Assembly: GCA_964059195.1 (NCBI GenBank) | Contig: CAXKWD010000004.1 | Location: 117,879,938-117,943,937, forward strand | From: Ectobius pallidus | Lineage: Eukaryota; Arthropoda; Insecta; Blattodea; Ectobiidae | Length of the DNA: 64,000 nucleotides | Direction: 5' to 3' | Position numbers and translations under genes: made by a program | Notes under the pieces: model-generated | The model's input: only the letters and a program-made list of their open reading frames with translations | Told to the model about the DNA's origin: nothing | The model's database searches: none | In this document: one piece after another, positions 45,783 to 56,840 of the stretch | How the letters are laid out: each line of letters begins with the position of its first letter | How positions within the stretch are numbered: position 1 is the first letter of the stretch

Positions 45783-47393
45783 AACCTGCGTGGGCATTAA
45801 ACGATTATGAACTAGGCCTAGTAAACCACAACAATATAATGTTGCACTGTCGCCTTTGACGACTGACTGAGTTGACAACATGCCATGGACATGGCAAAAT
45901 TGCATCTCCGATGGCCTTTTGAAGTAATAGCCAATCACGTGCAGGTTTACGCTTGCAGACCAAAGGTGAGTCAAAAGCAGACGGCAGATTGTAACGTACA
46001 TACGCGAATTCTGTAGATATGGAATTGCAACGATAGTCAAATAATACCACGATATTAATAATGTTGTTGCTCGCATGTAATACAACTGAGGGATTTGAAA
46101 CACCAACAAGCAATCAAATCTTAAGAAGAAAAACACTTGTTAAACTTTTAAACAGCGTATAAATGCTTACGAAGTAGACGAGAATGCCATTGCAATACTG
46201 AGTGAAGTAGGATGTTGATTGAATTCCACATAACCTACTTTAAATAGTTTTATGGGATAGATGATAGCGAACATGTACTTTAAAAATTTTATTTACAAGA
46301 ACGAAATATGACGACTGATGCAAACAGCCAAATAACTTTAAAAGCATCTATCAAATCTGGAATAGCATAGGAAACCAGTTTGGTCCCTTTTAAATTAATT
46401 AAGATTATTGAATTATCTTTTAACTTAGCTAACAGGCCTACAGCGCAATGTATGTAGATAGCCCAACTTTTAGAATTGTAAATAACTATTGCAACGCATT
46501 TGATTAGTATAATATGGCATAATATGTGGTATAAGTTAAGTGAAGGGTTTTCCTTTGTTACGGTTTTAAAATTATGATAAATTTGAGTATAATTTAATTT
46601 TTAATATATTGAGTATGGTTGAGTATACGGACATTTACACAACTGAATGAGTTGAACTTTTATGTACGTATCTAGATGGCATGTTAAATTGGAGTTTAGA
46701 CATACGTAAAATATTTTTTGGTAAAGTTGTGTATATTTTTTACACGCTTGTAGGTCTACAGTCTTTTAAGATTAATGCTGTAGTGAGAGGTTTTAGAATT
46801 GAATTAGGCTATTCTTTTACCGCAACAGTTCAAATCTAAAGAATATTTTATAACTGCCTAAGAATTTTATGTGTGTGCATAATGTGACTATTTATTTAAC
46901 AAGAACGCGTTAGACAGATATTTCAGAGTGTATGTACATTGGGAGGCGAATTAATCCCATAAAAGTGGTAAATTTTTAGAGGCAATGTTGCAACTTGTGG
47001 ATATGTAATTAGATTCAGAGTTTGAATATCATGTACTGCCATAACCAGGACCAGAGTTTTTAGGTTTCTCTAAGGTTAGATTATCTCTGCCTGTGGCTAA
47101 ATAATACCTTCCTTGGTCAGTAGGCAATTGAAGTACAAAGAACTTCCCCTAAATTGAGACCTGGATTCTAAAAAGGAACGTAAATATACGGTATAAAAAG
47201 TAAAGAAATCCTTACCCAAACGTCTTAATATTCATACAAAATTGGAAGAAAATCGAACAAAGCGTTTAAAAAAGTTTCGAAACTTAAAAACCTTGAAAAA
47301 CGTAGGTTACAAGGTCATGAATATAACACGCGAATGAATCAATTCAAATTATTAACTGAACCGGAAATTTAAAAAAAATACTATAGAGTTAAG
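45782..47393. other. Non-coding, nothing recognised
   Basis: Minus-strand frames at 45708-46136 and 45805-46113 have no domain; the first runs into the ATT array. The remainder is AT-rich. Confidence 0.4.
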
Positions 47394-47510
47394 TACCAGT
47401 ATTATTTAAGTTTCGGTCCAAGACTATTAAATTCATTTATTAGCAACCATTCTGAATGCACTGTGTTAAACAACAAACAATTAAAGTCTAAAATTAGAAA
47501 ATTTATGTAA
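47394..47510 (+). pseudogene. LINE (jockey/CR1-like) C-terminal tail remnant
   Basis: 38 codons to a TAA at 47508: LSFGPRLLNSFISNH, then NNKQLKSKIRKFM. The pattern FGPRxxN...I...LKxKxxKF is a common ending of insect non-LTR retrotransposon proteins. Nothing recognisable precedes it, so the copy is heavily 5'-truncated or decayed. Confidence 0.5.
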
Positions 47511-48424
47511 CATAATTACTTCATAAATTAAGTCCTTACTTCTGTCATTATTATAACAGTTACTACATTATATTTTAAAATATAGATACAATTACATTAC
47601 CTTAAAATTAATTTAACTTAAAATGTTGTATGTTATTGTATTATTAACTGGTACATTTTCACTTTTGTCATTATAACATGTTCTGCCCTTACTGTAAATA
47701 TTATTAACTCATACTTTTCTATGATAGTAATTTTTTGTACACCATTGCAAATAATATAATTCTTGTATTTCTGTGCATTGAACCGAACCGCCCTCGGACG
47801 CAAGCTTTGCTTTTTTGGGTGGCGTTCGAATTCACATTTATAAAGATTCGTAATGTCGTAACACACAAATTCACAAACAAGTGAAATGCCTTACGGTCGA
47901 GTTAAAACAGGTCCTCGCTTTGCTAGGTCAGTTATAAAACAATAGTGATTTTACTACGATTGTTTAATATTGACCAATAACGTTTAGCAATTCCTCGGAT
48001 ATAGACCAATCACGTTCGTTTATCTTATAATGTCCTTCCTCGGAACACAAGGATGCAATTTTATATGATAAAACGTCAGCTCGTTACTGGACACATAAGG
48101 CATCAATCTGCGGTGATTAATCTGTCACATGTTGCCATTTAGTAGAATGAAAACAGATTATTTTATTCAACATAACTTGTTTGGAAATTGATATAATATA
48201 AATGCACATTGATTAAAAACACGGTTTCTATTAGGTGCAAGCCAGTTAGTGTGCTTTTATTCTGTTCTGCTGTTAGCTTACCTGAATTAGGTTAACTATA
48301 TCTTACATGCACCATTGGTAGAGTTAGTTACAACATAACTCGAATCGATTCATGGATGGTTGATTCATGGTATGCCGTGATCTCGCAGCTGTAAGTTTCG
48401 TGTTTATTTAACAAAGCACGGAAG
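47511..48424. other. AT-rich non-coding
   Basis: A GC patch CGAACCGCCCTCGGACGCAAG lies near 47783. No domain-bearing frame. Confidence 0.4.
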
Positions 48425-48434
48425 TAATTATTAT

Positions 48435-50795
48435 AAATAATTAATATAAAGTGATTTTAAGGGAGAAAAGAAGTAATTGGCAAGACAAAATGGTTAAAGA
48501 AATTCGGGAGGTCGCTTCGAGGGGAGATAACGCTATGGTTTGGCGACTGGTTAAAGATATAAAGGGTAATCGCCAGACAATTAGTGAAATATCTCCGGAA
48601 AAATGGCTTCAACATTTTATAGGAGTTTTCGGTGGTGGGGAATGGGGGGCGGGAAAAACAATTGAGATTCAAAGGCGGGAGTGGCTGGAAGTACCAATGT
48701 TGGATGAAGATATTACTATACAGGAGGTCATAAGGGCAATTAAAGGTTTGAAAAGTGGGAAGGCTCCGGGTTCTGATGGGTTACCGCCTGAAGTATTTAA
48801 AGCCGCTGCAAGTGTTAATGAGTTTGGTTTGGTGATGCTCCAGATTTTCAAGAAAACGTTTCGTGGTGGGAATTATCCTCAGTGTTGGGGCAAGGGAATA
48901 ATTCAGCCAATTTATAAGGGGAATGGACCAAAACGAATTCCGGACAATTATAGGGGAGTCACTCTGTTACCTATTATGGAGAAAATATATTGCAGAATAC
49001 TGTATAGCAGACTTAAGGACTGGTCAACGGAATTTAGTAAACTTTCAAAATTTAAATTTGGCTTTAGAGAAGGACATAGTACCATAGATGGGGTATTTAT
49101 TTTGGACACATTACGTGGGAGACAAATATCATTAAAACGTGGAAAACTTCATTGTGCTTTTGTAGATCTGAAGAAGGCGTTTGACTCAATTAATCGTGAG
49201 GCGTTATGGCTTAAATCGTGGGTGAAAGGGATTTCGCGGAAGATGATTGTAGCATCGCAGGCGATTTATAAAAATGTGGAATTTTGTGTAAAGTACGACA
49301 GTACAAGGGTATCGGAAAGTTTTGTCAGCGAGATGGGGGTGAGGCAGGGTTGTATTTTGTCTCCTTTATTATTTAATATGTTTATAGACGATATTGTTGA
49401 TGTAATGGGACAGATACATATGGAAGCACCTGAGGTGGGGAATGTACATGTTCCTGTGCTTTTATACGCAGATGACATGGTGTTATGTTCAACGACGATT
49501 CACGGACTACAACTGGGACTAGACAGGCTTCAAACTTACTGCGAGGAATGGTCACTTACTGTTAATACAAAAAAGACTAAGACTATGACCTTTAAGAACG
49601 GATCAGTTTATAGCAGGGAAGAGACATGGACGTATGCGGGACAATCTTTGGATAACGTGAAGAACTTCGTGTATTTAGGATTGACGCTTACTATGAACGG
49701 ACGATGGGCAAAGCACATTGAGGTGACGAAACATAAAGCGGGACTGAAATCAGCTGAAACTCTTCGGATACGTAGTAAAATTCCAGACATGCCAATAGGT
49801 GTTATGGAAACTCTGTACGGGGCAATAGTGAGATCGACGATGACTTATGGGGCTGAGATATGGGGTTGGGAAGAAACAGGGAATCTAGATCAGGTCAGGA
49901 CGCGTTTTTTGAAAGGGATTTTGGGGGTAGGGAGGGGTACTGCAAACTGTGGCATTATGAGAGAGTTTGGAGCGCATAGTGAGACTATAGAGTGTAAAAT
50001 TAGGGCGGTGAAATATTGGTTACAACTTATGCTGGGGGATCAGTCTCTAATTAGAGCAATATGTTATCAAGAACAGCTAAGAATAGGAGGAAATACATGG
50101 GCTTCCAAATTAAGAAAGGGATTAGAAACAATTGGGATGGGATACGTTTGGATGGATGGGCAGGGAAATAGGAGAAGTGTGTGGAGGAAGGTTAAGAACC
50201 GTTTGAAGGATATTGATAGACAACAGACAAATGCACAATGTCAGACTATGGTTTCACTTGAATTACAATCGCGGTTAAAATTGGAGTGGGGGAAGGAGCA
50301 ATACATAGGAAAATGATCTAAAGTCAGTAAACTAGGCCTCGCTTGGATTAGACTCGGTGCGTGGAGAATGATTAAGATCACAGATGAAAACGGAATGAGA
50401 GTTTGTCCATTATGTAAGGGGGAAGAATCATGGTATCATATTTTGGTGAATTGTGAAGGTTTGGAAAATTGGAGGGGAAAATATTTACCATTATCTTTTA
50501 TGGAATCAAATAGGGAGCAACGGAAATGTTTGGAGTTACTGACGGGAAAAAACGTTGAGGAAGGCATTGGGAAGTTTTTAATGAAGGCGAGACAGCTCAG
50601 GTTTGAAAAAGCGACAAATTGGAGAGCAGGTGTGGAGGGTGAGGAATAGATTTAGTTTGTTTGTGTTATTTTTTATTTATATTATTTGTTCTTTTTTGTG
50701 TGTTTTTACGTAAGCATGTACGGTCCATGCGGACCCATGCGACTGTTTGCATTGGAATTTGTAAAAAGTTAATTATTGTAATAAACACTTACACT
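48435..50795 (+). mobile_element. 5'-truncated LINE, well preserved, candidate 10 bp duplication
   Basis: A 2.36 kb non-LTR element lacking its endonuclease domain. TAATTATTAT occurs just before it (48425-48434) and just after it (50796-50805), which may be the target duplication; because the region is AT-rich this could be chance. The 3' UTR (50650-50795) ends GTAATAAACACTTACACT and has no long poly-A. Confidence 0.75.
48445..50649 (+). pseudogene. LINE reverse transcriptase, open except for one TGA
   Basis: From the truncation point the frame stays open to a TGA at 50314-50316 and continues in the same frame to TAG at 50647, about 733 codons. Reverse transcriptase motifs in order (residues counted from 48451): LKSGKAPGSDGLPPEVF (about 107-123), NYRGVTLLPIMEKIYCRIL (169-187), FKFGFREGHSTIDGVF (205-220), first catalytic Asp in FVDLKKAFDSINREALW (236-252), GVRQGCILSPLLFN, and catalytic YADDMVLC at 339-346 (49465). 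The thumb has NFVYLGLTLT and YGAEIWGWEE. Past the TGA a CCHC finger CPLCKGEESWYHILVNC follows. Apparent first codon GTG (48451) is not a true start; a stop at 48442 marks the junction. The clade is not assigned. Only one nonsense change in over 700 codons suggests a fairly young copy. Confidence 0.88.
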
Positions 50796-50805
50796 TAATT
50801 ATTAT

Positions 50806-53542
50806 TTTTTTTATCCATTACATTTTTAATCATGGAATAGTCTAGTCTTAATAAATCCAACACGAGCTTACGAGTTGCATCAGATACATTATAGCAATAA
50901 GAATAAGTTATACGGAGTATATTCTCGTTTGGGTATGTGACATGAAGCAGCCGACGTTGTTCTCTTGGTTAGTTTTTTTCGTAATTTTCTAGAAAACTGC
51001 TTTGACGACTTTTAAAAACTGTATGCACCGCAACTACTTGTACTGTACTAAGACCTAACTTTTTAAAATCATTTTTTGTTAAAATTCTCTTGAAGGCACG
51101 ATAGATTTATGAAACCAACAATAGCAAATTACAGTGGCAATTACAGGCCATAGACTGGCATTTACCATTGTAAATTTTTAGAATGAGGCCACTGTCATTA
51201 TGTTTTATCTAGGTCAGAGCAGCTCTATAAGAATTCTATACTCTACTCTATAAGAACAGTGTTACGGGCTCTCAAGGAGAAGATGTATGGTGATATGCGA
51301 GGAGTGAATATTAAGTACCAAAGCAAGGCTCGTGTTTATGGGGGGAGAATATTACATATGGCAACACTGACTACTATAGTTGATGTGACGCTCGGGATTG
51401 CTTGGGCGTGACTGTAGGGAGAGGTCCAGGACATATAAATAATACTGTAATGTCAATTTGACATCCAGGCTCTTCCATATTTGCACTCGCATATGAGCCT
51501 CAAGAGTGATATAAGTCTGCCTGTTCTGACTGTAGTCTTTATTAAACATTCGTTATCTCTTCTCAAAAATCGAATAAGTTCCATTAGCTTATTTTTAGTT
51601 TTAATATTAACTTTTCAATGATCCATTTCTTGTAGCTTGAACGCATGTTTCTTTTTATTTAGAAAGGTACGGTTAGTAAACATTTGGCGCATCACTATAA
51701 CTTAGAATTGTATTTGCGCCAACCATTGGTCATACATAGTATGAAAAGCACCAATGATAACATATCATAACATAGCCTCCAGAGCACCCATAATGTAACC
51801 GCCAACTTAAACATGACACCAGCGCCAAATGAAAGTACCCAAAACAGAGGTTTTTGCAACACTGCTCGTGTATTTCATCAAAGCACATTGAAATAGTTTG
51901 TCGCATCGTAGGTCAAAGGCAGTTAGGTTAACAACAGTGACATTAGACAATGGATGCATGAGAGAATATGAGTTTAGCACTACTAAAATTCAGAGAGCAT
52001 TGAATTAGTTTCATTATTTGTCTCCAAATGTACATATTTTGTGTATTTTCCACATGTTACACAATAGCGCTTTTGCCCCTTCAGATGGCTGGCGTGCACA
52101 GCCTACTTGGTGTTTGTTCTTCTTACGACAATATGCAATCTTACCTGCCACAATTTGATGCTTATAACTGCCAGCCCTTTAAAACGTTTCATGTAAAGTC
52201 ATCTTTCCCGGAAAAATGTCAAATCCAAAATAGGATAGGATTGCTCCCAAAATTAAATATATTACGGTTCTCGTTGATTTCGATAATATAATATTGTATT
52301 GCTCAAAAACGGGCTATTCATACAGACGGGCATGCTTTCCTTGCCGTATAGAACAATCCACTTAAACTTGAAATGACATTCGTAGCTTCTCAGCTTCTTC
52401 GGGTGGATCAGGCTGTCTGTGAGGAAGCTAAGAGAGAGTATTGCCATGTCTCACTTTACTCCACATAGCCTAACACCATCCCCTTGGTAGGAGAAGTGGC
52501 TCTTTTGAGTCACACAATGACACGTCTGGAGTAAATAATTAATATGAATAATTGATTCACTTAAGTTTTATAACCGTAAAACAAGGAATCTCAACTGCAG
52601 AAATTCACAAAGACTTCCATCTACGTATGTAGGTGTTTCTACGACGGTGTTTCTTTATGTTAATTGATCTGATCAAGTCGGTCTTGGTTTCCGCTTTCCA
52701 AAACAAAAGCAACGTTGCAATATTATATCATTGTTATCACTGACCTCCCTTCTCCCCACGCCTTAATCAATTCACACGTGTTACTGTTTACTGTAACTAG
52801 ATCTTGAAACCCTGCGTTTCAATCCATGCGGAGTTGACGAGTAGCTGTCACAGCCGTCACAGGACATTCTTAGATTTTGATCGGCTGAGGTAACTAGCTG
52901 ATTGGTGGGTTGAGCTGTCGGCAAACGTTTCCTCCTAACAAAAGGAAGCCGCCTGTGTATGCAAAGAATAACTGGACTATATGAAGGAGTAGAGCCTACC
53001 ATATTGGGTGCTTAGGTAATCGAGCAGTGTATGTAGTTATCATTTTTCTCATCATCTACCTACTGTTCTTGCAAAACATACCTTTAAAAACTGTTTGTTG
53101 GTTCCAATATATTTCCTTGATTATCGCGTGTATAAAAAACCACAGTGTTCTAGCTGAACCTTCTTCATCAAGTTCATTAATTTTTTTCTTTCAAACGTAT
53201 TTTTATTAACAAATTTATCGATCATTTTCGGAAATTGTGGACAATTAAATTTGTTCTGGTGAACCAGCCGAATGTCGAACTGGTTCATACGTGACAGCAT
53301 TTCGAGTTATCTGTACTTTTCTGGAATTAATTGACCTTCACTCCCTAATTTTGGATTAGTTATTTTAAAAATCTGATGCGTGATAATCATCTGTATTTTA
53401 AACATGGGCCATACAACTTTCTCCCTTCACAATCTAATATTGAATCTCAAGCAAAGGTATATTTTCACCATGCAAGAATAAGCTTGAGTCTTTTCCCTTC
53501 CAGAATCTGGTAGCGTAATACCTCAACAAACTGCACTACAGT
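50806..53542. other. Non-coding; possible solo-LTR-like segment near 51.3-51.5 kb
   Basis: At 51256-51560 a stretch begins TGTTACGGGCTCTC, has a TATAAATA box (51435) and a late ATTAAA signal (51541), an arrangement like a solo LTR, but no closing ACA with target duplication was established. Frames at 52028-52291 and 52262-52447 (opposite strands) and 52781-53002 have no domain. Confidence 0.3.
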
Positions 53543-54769
53543 CAGGGTTGGCATGTTCCCGTCCAAACTAATGTATACCATCCCAGTTAGAAAAACTTGT
53601 AAATCCCGGGATAACTTGGTAAATTCTAGACGTAATTGGGAAAAACTTGAAAACATTATGTATCCTAACAAATTCCAACTTACGGATTATATTCTTATTC
53701 CAAAATATTTCTCTGCAATTTCTTGAGAAATAGTTTTAAAACAAATTCATAAATATAATGTAATAATATCAAGCTTTATCATTCCATTTTGCAATAAATA
53801 AACCTTCAGAAATATTTACTTTTATTATATTTTTTTATTGTTTTATTTTTGATCTGATGTTATTAGAAGTGTGTCACCTTCTGTGTGGTGGAAGAACCTT
53901 TAAAAAAAGTGGAATTGATACAAACTTTCTGGAACTAATGGAACACCTTCAAGGACGTCCTGCATCATCCGGATCTTTGGAGCGTATTTTTTTCAAATCT
54001 CTCATTTATTCAAAACAAAATTAGAAACAGATTAGGCTTAGAAACAGCTTCTAAATTAGTGTTTTGTTACATTATGTTGAAGTCCAAACTTGAAAATGAC
54101 TTTAGTTTGGTAAATTTTTAGAAATTCCACTTCTGTATTTTTAATTACGTTGTATAGAACGTGCTTTAATTTTGGAATTATTTCACATTTTTTTGTCATA
54201 CTTTAGTGATGCAGGACACTATATGCAGTACAATTTAAAGTTTTTAAACAAACTTGACGAATGTAATTTGCTTTAGAGTTCATCCTCAAAGTTTACTTTT
54301 TTTGAAGATTGCAATTTCTGAGACCGGTGAAAACTGTCAGTGTATATGAAAGTTATGTATTGCCAGGATTTTTCTATATTTTATAGAAGTACTCAATGGA
54401 ATCAAGTCATGGCATGACATACTCAGTTTATTCTATCCTATCTTTCTTTTACAGTCTCATACAAATATTTCAATAGTTGTCATTATTTACGATACATTTG
54501 CAATGGTATTGTACAATGGCAATAAGACTTAAAAGTAAATTTTGTTACATTAAAAGTTAACCCGCCTCCCCCTTCAGGGGACTAATCCTAATGCTATCCC
54601 TACATTAAATGTTGGAATAACAGTATAGGTTAGGCCTACTCAAAAAATTGAATAATTAAAGTTGTTTCAGAAAAGGGATTTTTCCCATGTGAAGCAAACT
54701 AAATATTTCCCAGGACTGTAAATACCGATTTTTACCAAGGGGGTGGAAGAAAAAACGTTGCCAACCCTG
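53543..54769 (+). mobile_element. hAT element, internally deleted, older copy
   Basis: A 1227 bp element starting CAGGGTTGGCATGTT (53543) and ending AACGTTGCCAACCCTG (54769), an imperfect inverted pair with the CAGGG start typical of hAT. The flanking 8-mers are ACTACAGT and ACCACGGT, equal at 6 of 8 positions with two transitions, consistent with a decayed 8 bp target duplication. A hAT C-terminal dimerisation domain is encoded inside. Confidence 0.8.
53850..54110 (+). pseudogene. hAT transposase C-terminal dimerisation domain remnant
   Basis: Three frames together give SDVIRSVSPSVWWKNL, then KKSGIDTNFLELMEHLQGRP and SSGSLERIF, then SNLSFIQNKIRNRLGLETAS and KLVFCYIMLKSK. The order WW, then SSxxxERxFS...xxxKxRNRLGxExxxKLxFxYxxL is the hATC dimerisation region. 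A one-base insertion in the T run near 53988-53994 and another in the A run near 53901 account for the frame changes. Catalytic parts are absent. Confidence 0.85.
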
Positions 54770-54777
54770 ACCACGGT

Positions 54778-55692
54778 GTCATGATGTACCCCCATTTGAT
54801 CTACACATAAGCATTTAAAGGTTAGGTAATACTTTCTAAATAGGTCTACACTTAAATAAAACTAGTAGTCTTATTATTAGTGTGGTATAAATAATGTTCC
54901 TTTACTTACTTTTACAGATTAGATTAAGATTATACGGAACCAATAATTTTGAAAATACGCAATAGTTTAACAATTGATATAGATTTTAGCGTATGTTTCT
55001 GTCCATTAAGAAACGTTGTAACATTGTACCGAACATTTAAAATAATAAACAGATAGATTACTAATCATGACATGCTTAAATAGTTCAAAGCAATTTAATG
55101 TTGCACAACATTGTGTTTAATATAAATTATGACATGCTTGAAAGCTTGGTTGAATACTTCAATTACTTACCCCATAATTCCTCATGATGCCGGATATAGT
55201 GAAAGCTCTAGTGGCGACTCCTCTGGGATGATGAAATTTTGTGTTGTTTGCACCCATCTTGATAAGGCACTTGGAGAATTTGCGTCAAACTGAAAGAGAG
55301 AATTTCAAAAATATTACTGCGATTAAATAAAATCAAATCGTATTATTTCAAAAAGAAGTTTAATTTTTTGTTCAGCTGTGTTAAGTTAAAATAAAGAAGG
55401 GTTTTCAGTTGTGTTAAGTTAAGATAAAGGATTTTCATTGGCAGTGGTATGTGAAGACTACAAAGAGATATAACATGGGCATCTTTTAAAAAGTTTAGAT
55501 ATCTTTATTTATTATTTAATTTCACGTTATAAATATGTAAATTTGAAATTAGTTTATTCAGAGTTGTAATTTTGGCATTGTTTAAATTAAAAAAATGTAA
55601 CCTAACATTTCAAAAGTACGTAAAATAGATAAAATAGTTCTGTTACCAATGGTACACGAGTAGCCTTTTTCTTAAGCTACGCAAATTATAAC
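54778..55692. other. AT-rich flank containing a candidate exon
   Basis: No mobile-element coding recognised. The only notable piece is the splice-bounded minus-strand segment at 55171-55289. Confidence 0.4.
55171..55289 (-). other. Candidate host-gene exon (5' coding exon), weak
   Basis: On the minus strand a good acceptor (TTCTCTCTTTCAG, ending at 55290) precedes a 119-base segment that ends at a strong donor (GGG|GTAAGT, 55171/55170). After 32 bases there is ATG in a good context (ATCAAGATGG), opening exactly 29 codons (MGANNTKFHHPRGVA... ending RNYG) in phase 0 at the donor. The composition is more balanced than its flanks. I do not recognise the peptide; an alternative frame (FDANSPSALSRWVQTTQNF...) is also open for 35 codons. 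It could be an exon, or chance. Confidence 0.25.
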
Positions 55693-55743
55693 TAGAGACC
55701 GGATTTTAAAGGGAAATTTTTCACCCAAAAAAGGACGAAAAAA

Positions 55744-55848
55744 GGGAAAATTATTGCCAAAAAAAGGTGGGGGAAAAAAAGGGAAAATTATTGCCAAAAA
55801 AGGTGGGGAAAAAAGGGAAAATTATTGCCAAAAAAGGTGGGGAAAAAG
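55744..55848. repeat. Three tandem ~34 bp units inside the hAT element
   Basis: GGGAAAATTATTGCCAAAAA followed by AGGTGGGG and an A run, repeated three times at 55744, 55781 and 55815; unit length varies (37, 34, 33) through the A and G runs. Confidence 0.9.
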
Positions 55849-55859
55849 GGATATAAAAG

Positions 55860-56062
55860 TAAGAGTGTAAAAATTCAACACAGAGATACATGCTTGTTTT
55901 ATGTAAAGCCTTTGCTTGCTCTACAGCTGCTGATTCTGTAACATCTAATGACTGAAGAATTTTTTTGATCTTGTTGAAATTCTCACAGAGGAAAATAGCA
56001 CACGAAATCCATGTTCCCCACCTTGTTATAATGGGAAACTTAGGCAATGGCAAGCCTGACAT
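55860..56062 (-). pseudogene. hAT transposase fragment (TRWGTW block)
   Basis: The minus strand encodes PLPKFPIITRWGTWISCAIF, then CENFNKIKKILQSLD and ESAAVEQAKALHK. The TRWGTW...A.(F/Y)...ENF pattern belongs to the DUF659-type hAT transposase core downstream of the second catalytic residue. About 65 codons remain; the frame then runs into the tandem units and stops. The segment is too short to have activity. Confidence 0.7.
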
Positions 56063-56374
56063 TTACCTGTAACGCTCTATTCTGCTGGGAGGAATTATTT
56101 TTTCAATGGTGAATCAGTGAAAACAGTTTTTAATGTTTTCATATTGCCAAATACTGGATAATTTACGAATTTCAAAAAAAATTAGCAAAAACGTCACTGG
56201 AAAGGGAAAGTTCCTAAAAAAGGGAGATGAGCCTAAAAAAGGAAAAAAAGGGAAGTTAAAACCAGGTCATTTGCAGTTGAAACTTACTCGGTAATGTCCT
56301 GTTCAATTTTATCACGTTTTGTGATGAAATATAAAAAATGGAATTACCTTTAAAATCCGGTCTCTAATTATAAC

Positions 56375-56750
56375 ACTAGAATGGATCAGCAGAAACAAAT
56401 TGTTCTTAATTACATTAGTCAGTTCATTAGTTGCCTTATTTACTATCCATAAAATACAGAAATGACATTCAGTAAGTATAACTTATTTCATGCAATAACA
56501 AAATTGTCAGTAATTATTATTTCCCCACTAGATTTAAATATGCTATCCTTAGTTGTTGAATTGTCATTTGGGACAACTGATGCACGGTTATCCGGTGAAA
56601 CATAGGCCTATGTGAAACAAAACTGAAATTTCCATAATAGCTTTTGGCTTTCTTATTACAAAGTGAAAATGATAATGATAAAAACATTTTGTTCTGTTAA
56701 CAAATTATATCTAGTCCATACTGCATGGTAGTATCACGCCTTTGTATTGT
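56375..56750. other. Non-coding, nothing recognised
   Basis: AT-rich flank with one TAGGCCTA (56603-56610). Confidence 0.4.
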
Positions 56751-56771
56751 ATAATAATAATAATAATAATG

Positions 56772-56829
<58 letters not shown>

Positions 56830-56840
56830 TAATAATAATG
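56751..56840. repeat. (ATA)n microsatellite with GATA interruptions
   Basis: About 29 ATA units with two or three TGA-type interruptions. Confidence 0.95.

Larger units (their letters stand above)
55693..56366 (-). mobile_element. 674 bp hAT element with perfect ends and duplication
   Basis: Ends are perfect 20 bp inverted repeats (TAGAGACCGGATTTTAAAGG on the left). The target duplication ATTATAAC is perfect (55685-55692, 56367-56374). An 8 bp duplication and a TAGAG start fit hAT. The left part contains three tandem units of about 34 bp; the middle encodes a hAT transposase fragment on the minus strand. Confidence 0.9.

Noticed and set aside
45708..46136. 142-codon minus-strand frame
   Set aside because: The C-terminal quarter is a translated ATT array; the rest has no domain and a second frame is open over the same stretch.
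50314..50316. Selenocysteine or programmed readthrough at the LINE TGA
   Set aside because: No supporting structure was seen and LINEs of this kind are not known for it; a nonsense mutation is simpler.
52028..52447. Possible exons on both strands near a CTTCAG
   Set aside because: Open frames overlap on opposite strands, no donor at a sensible place and no recognised peptide.
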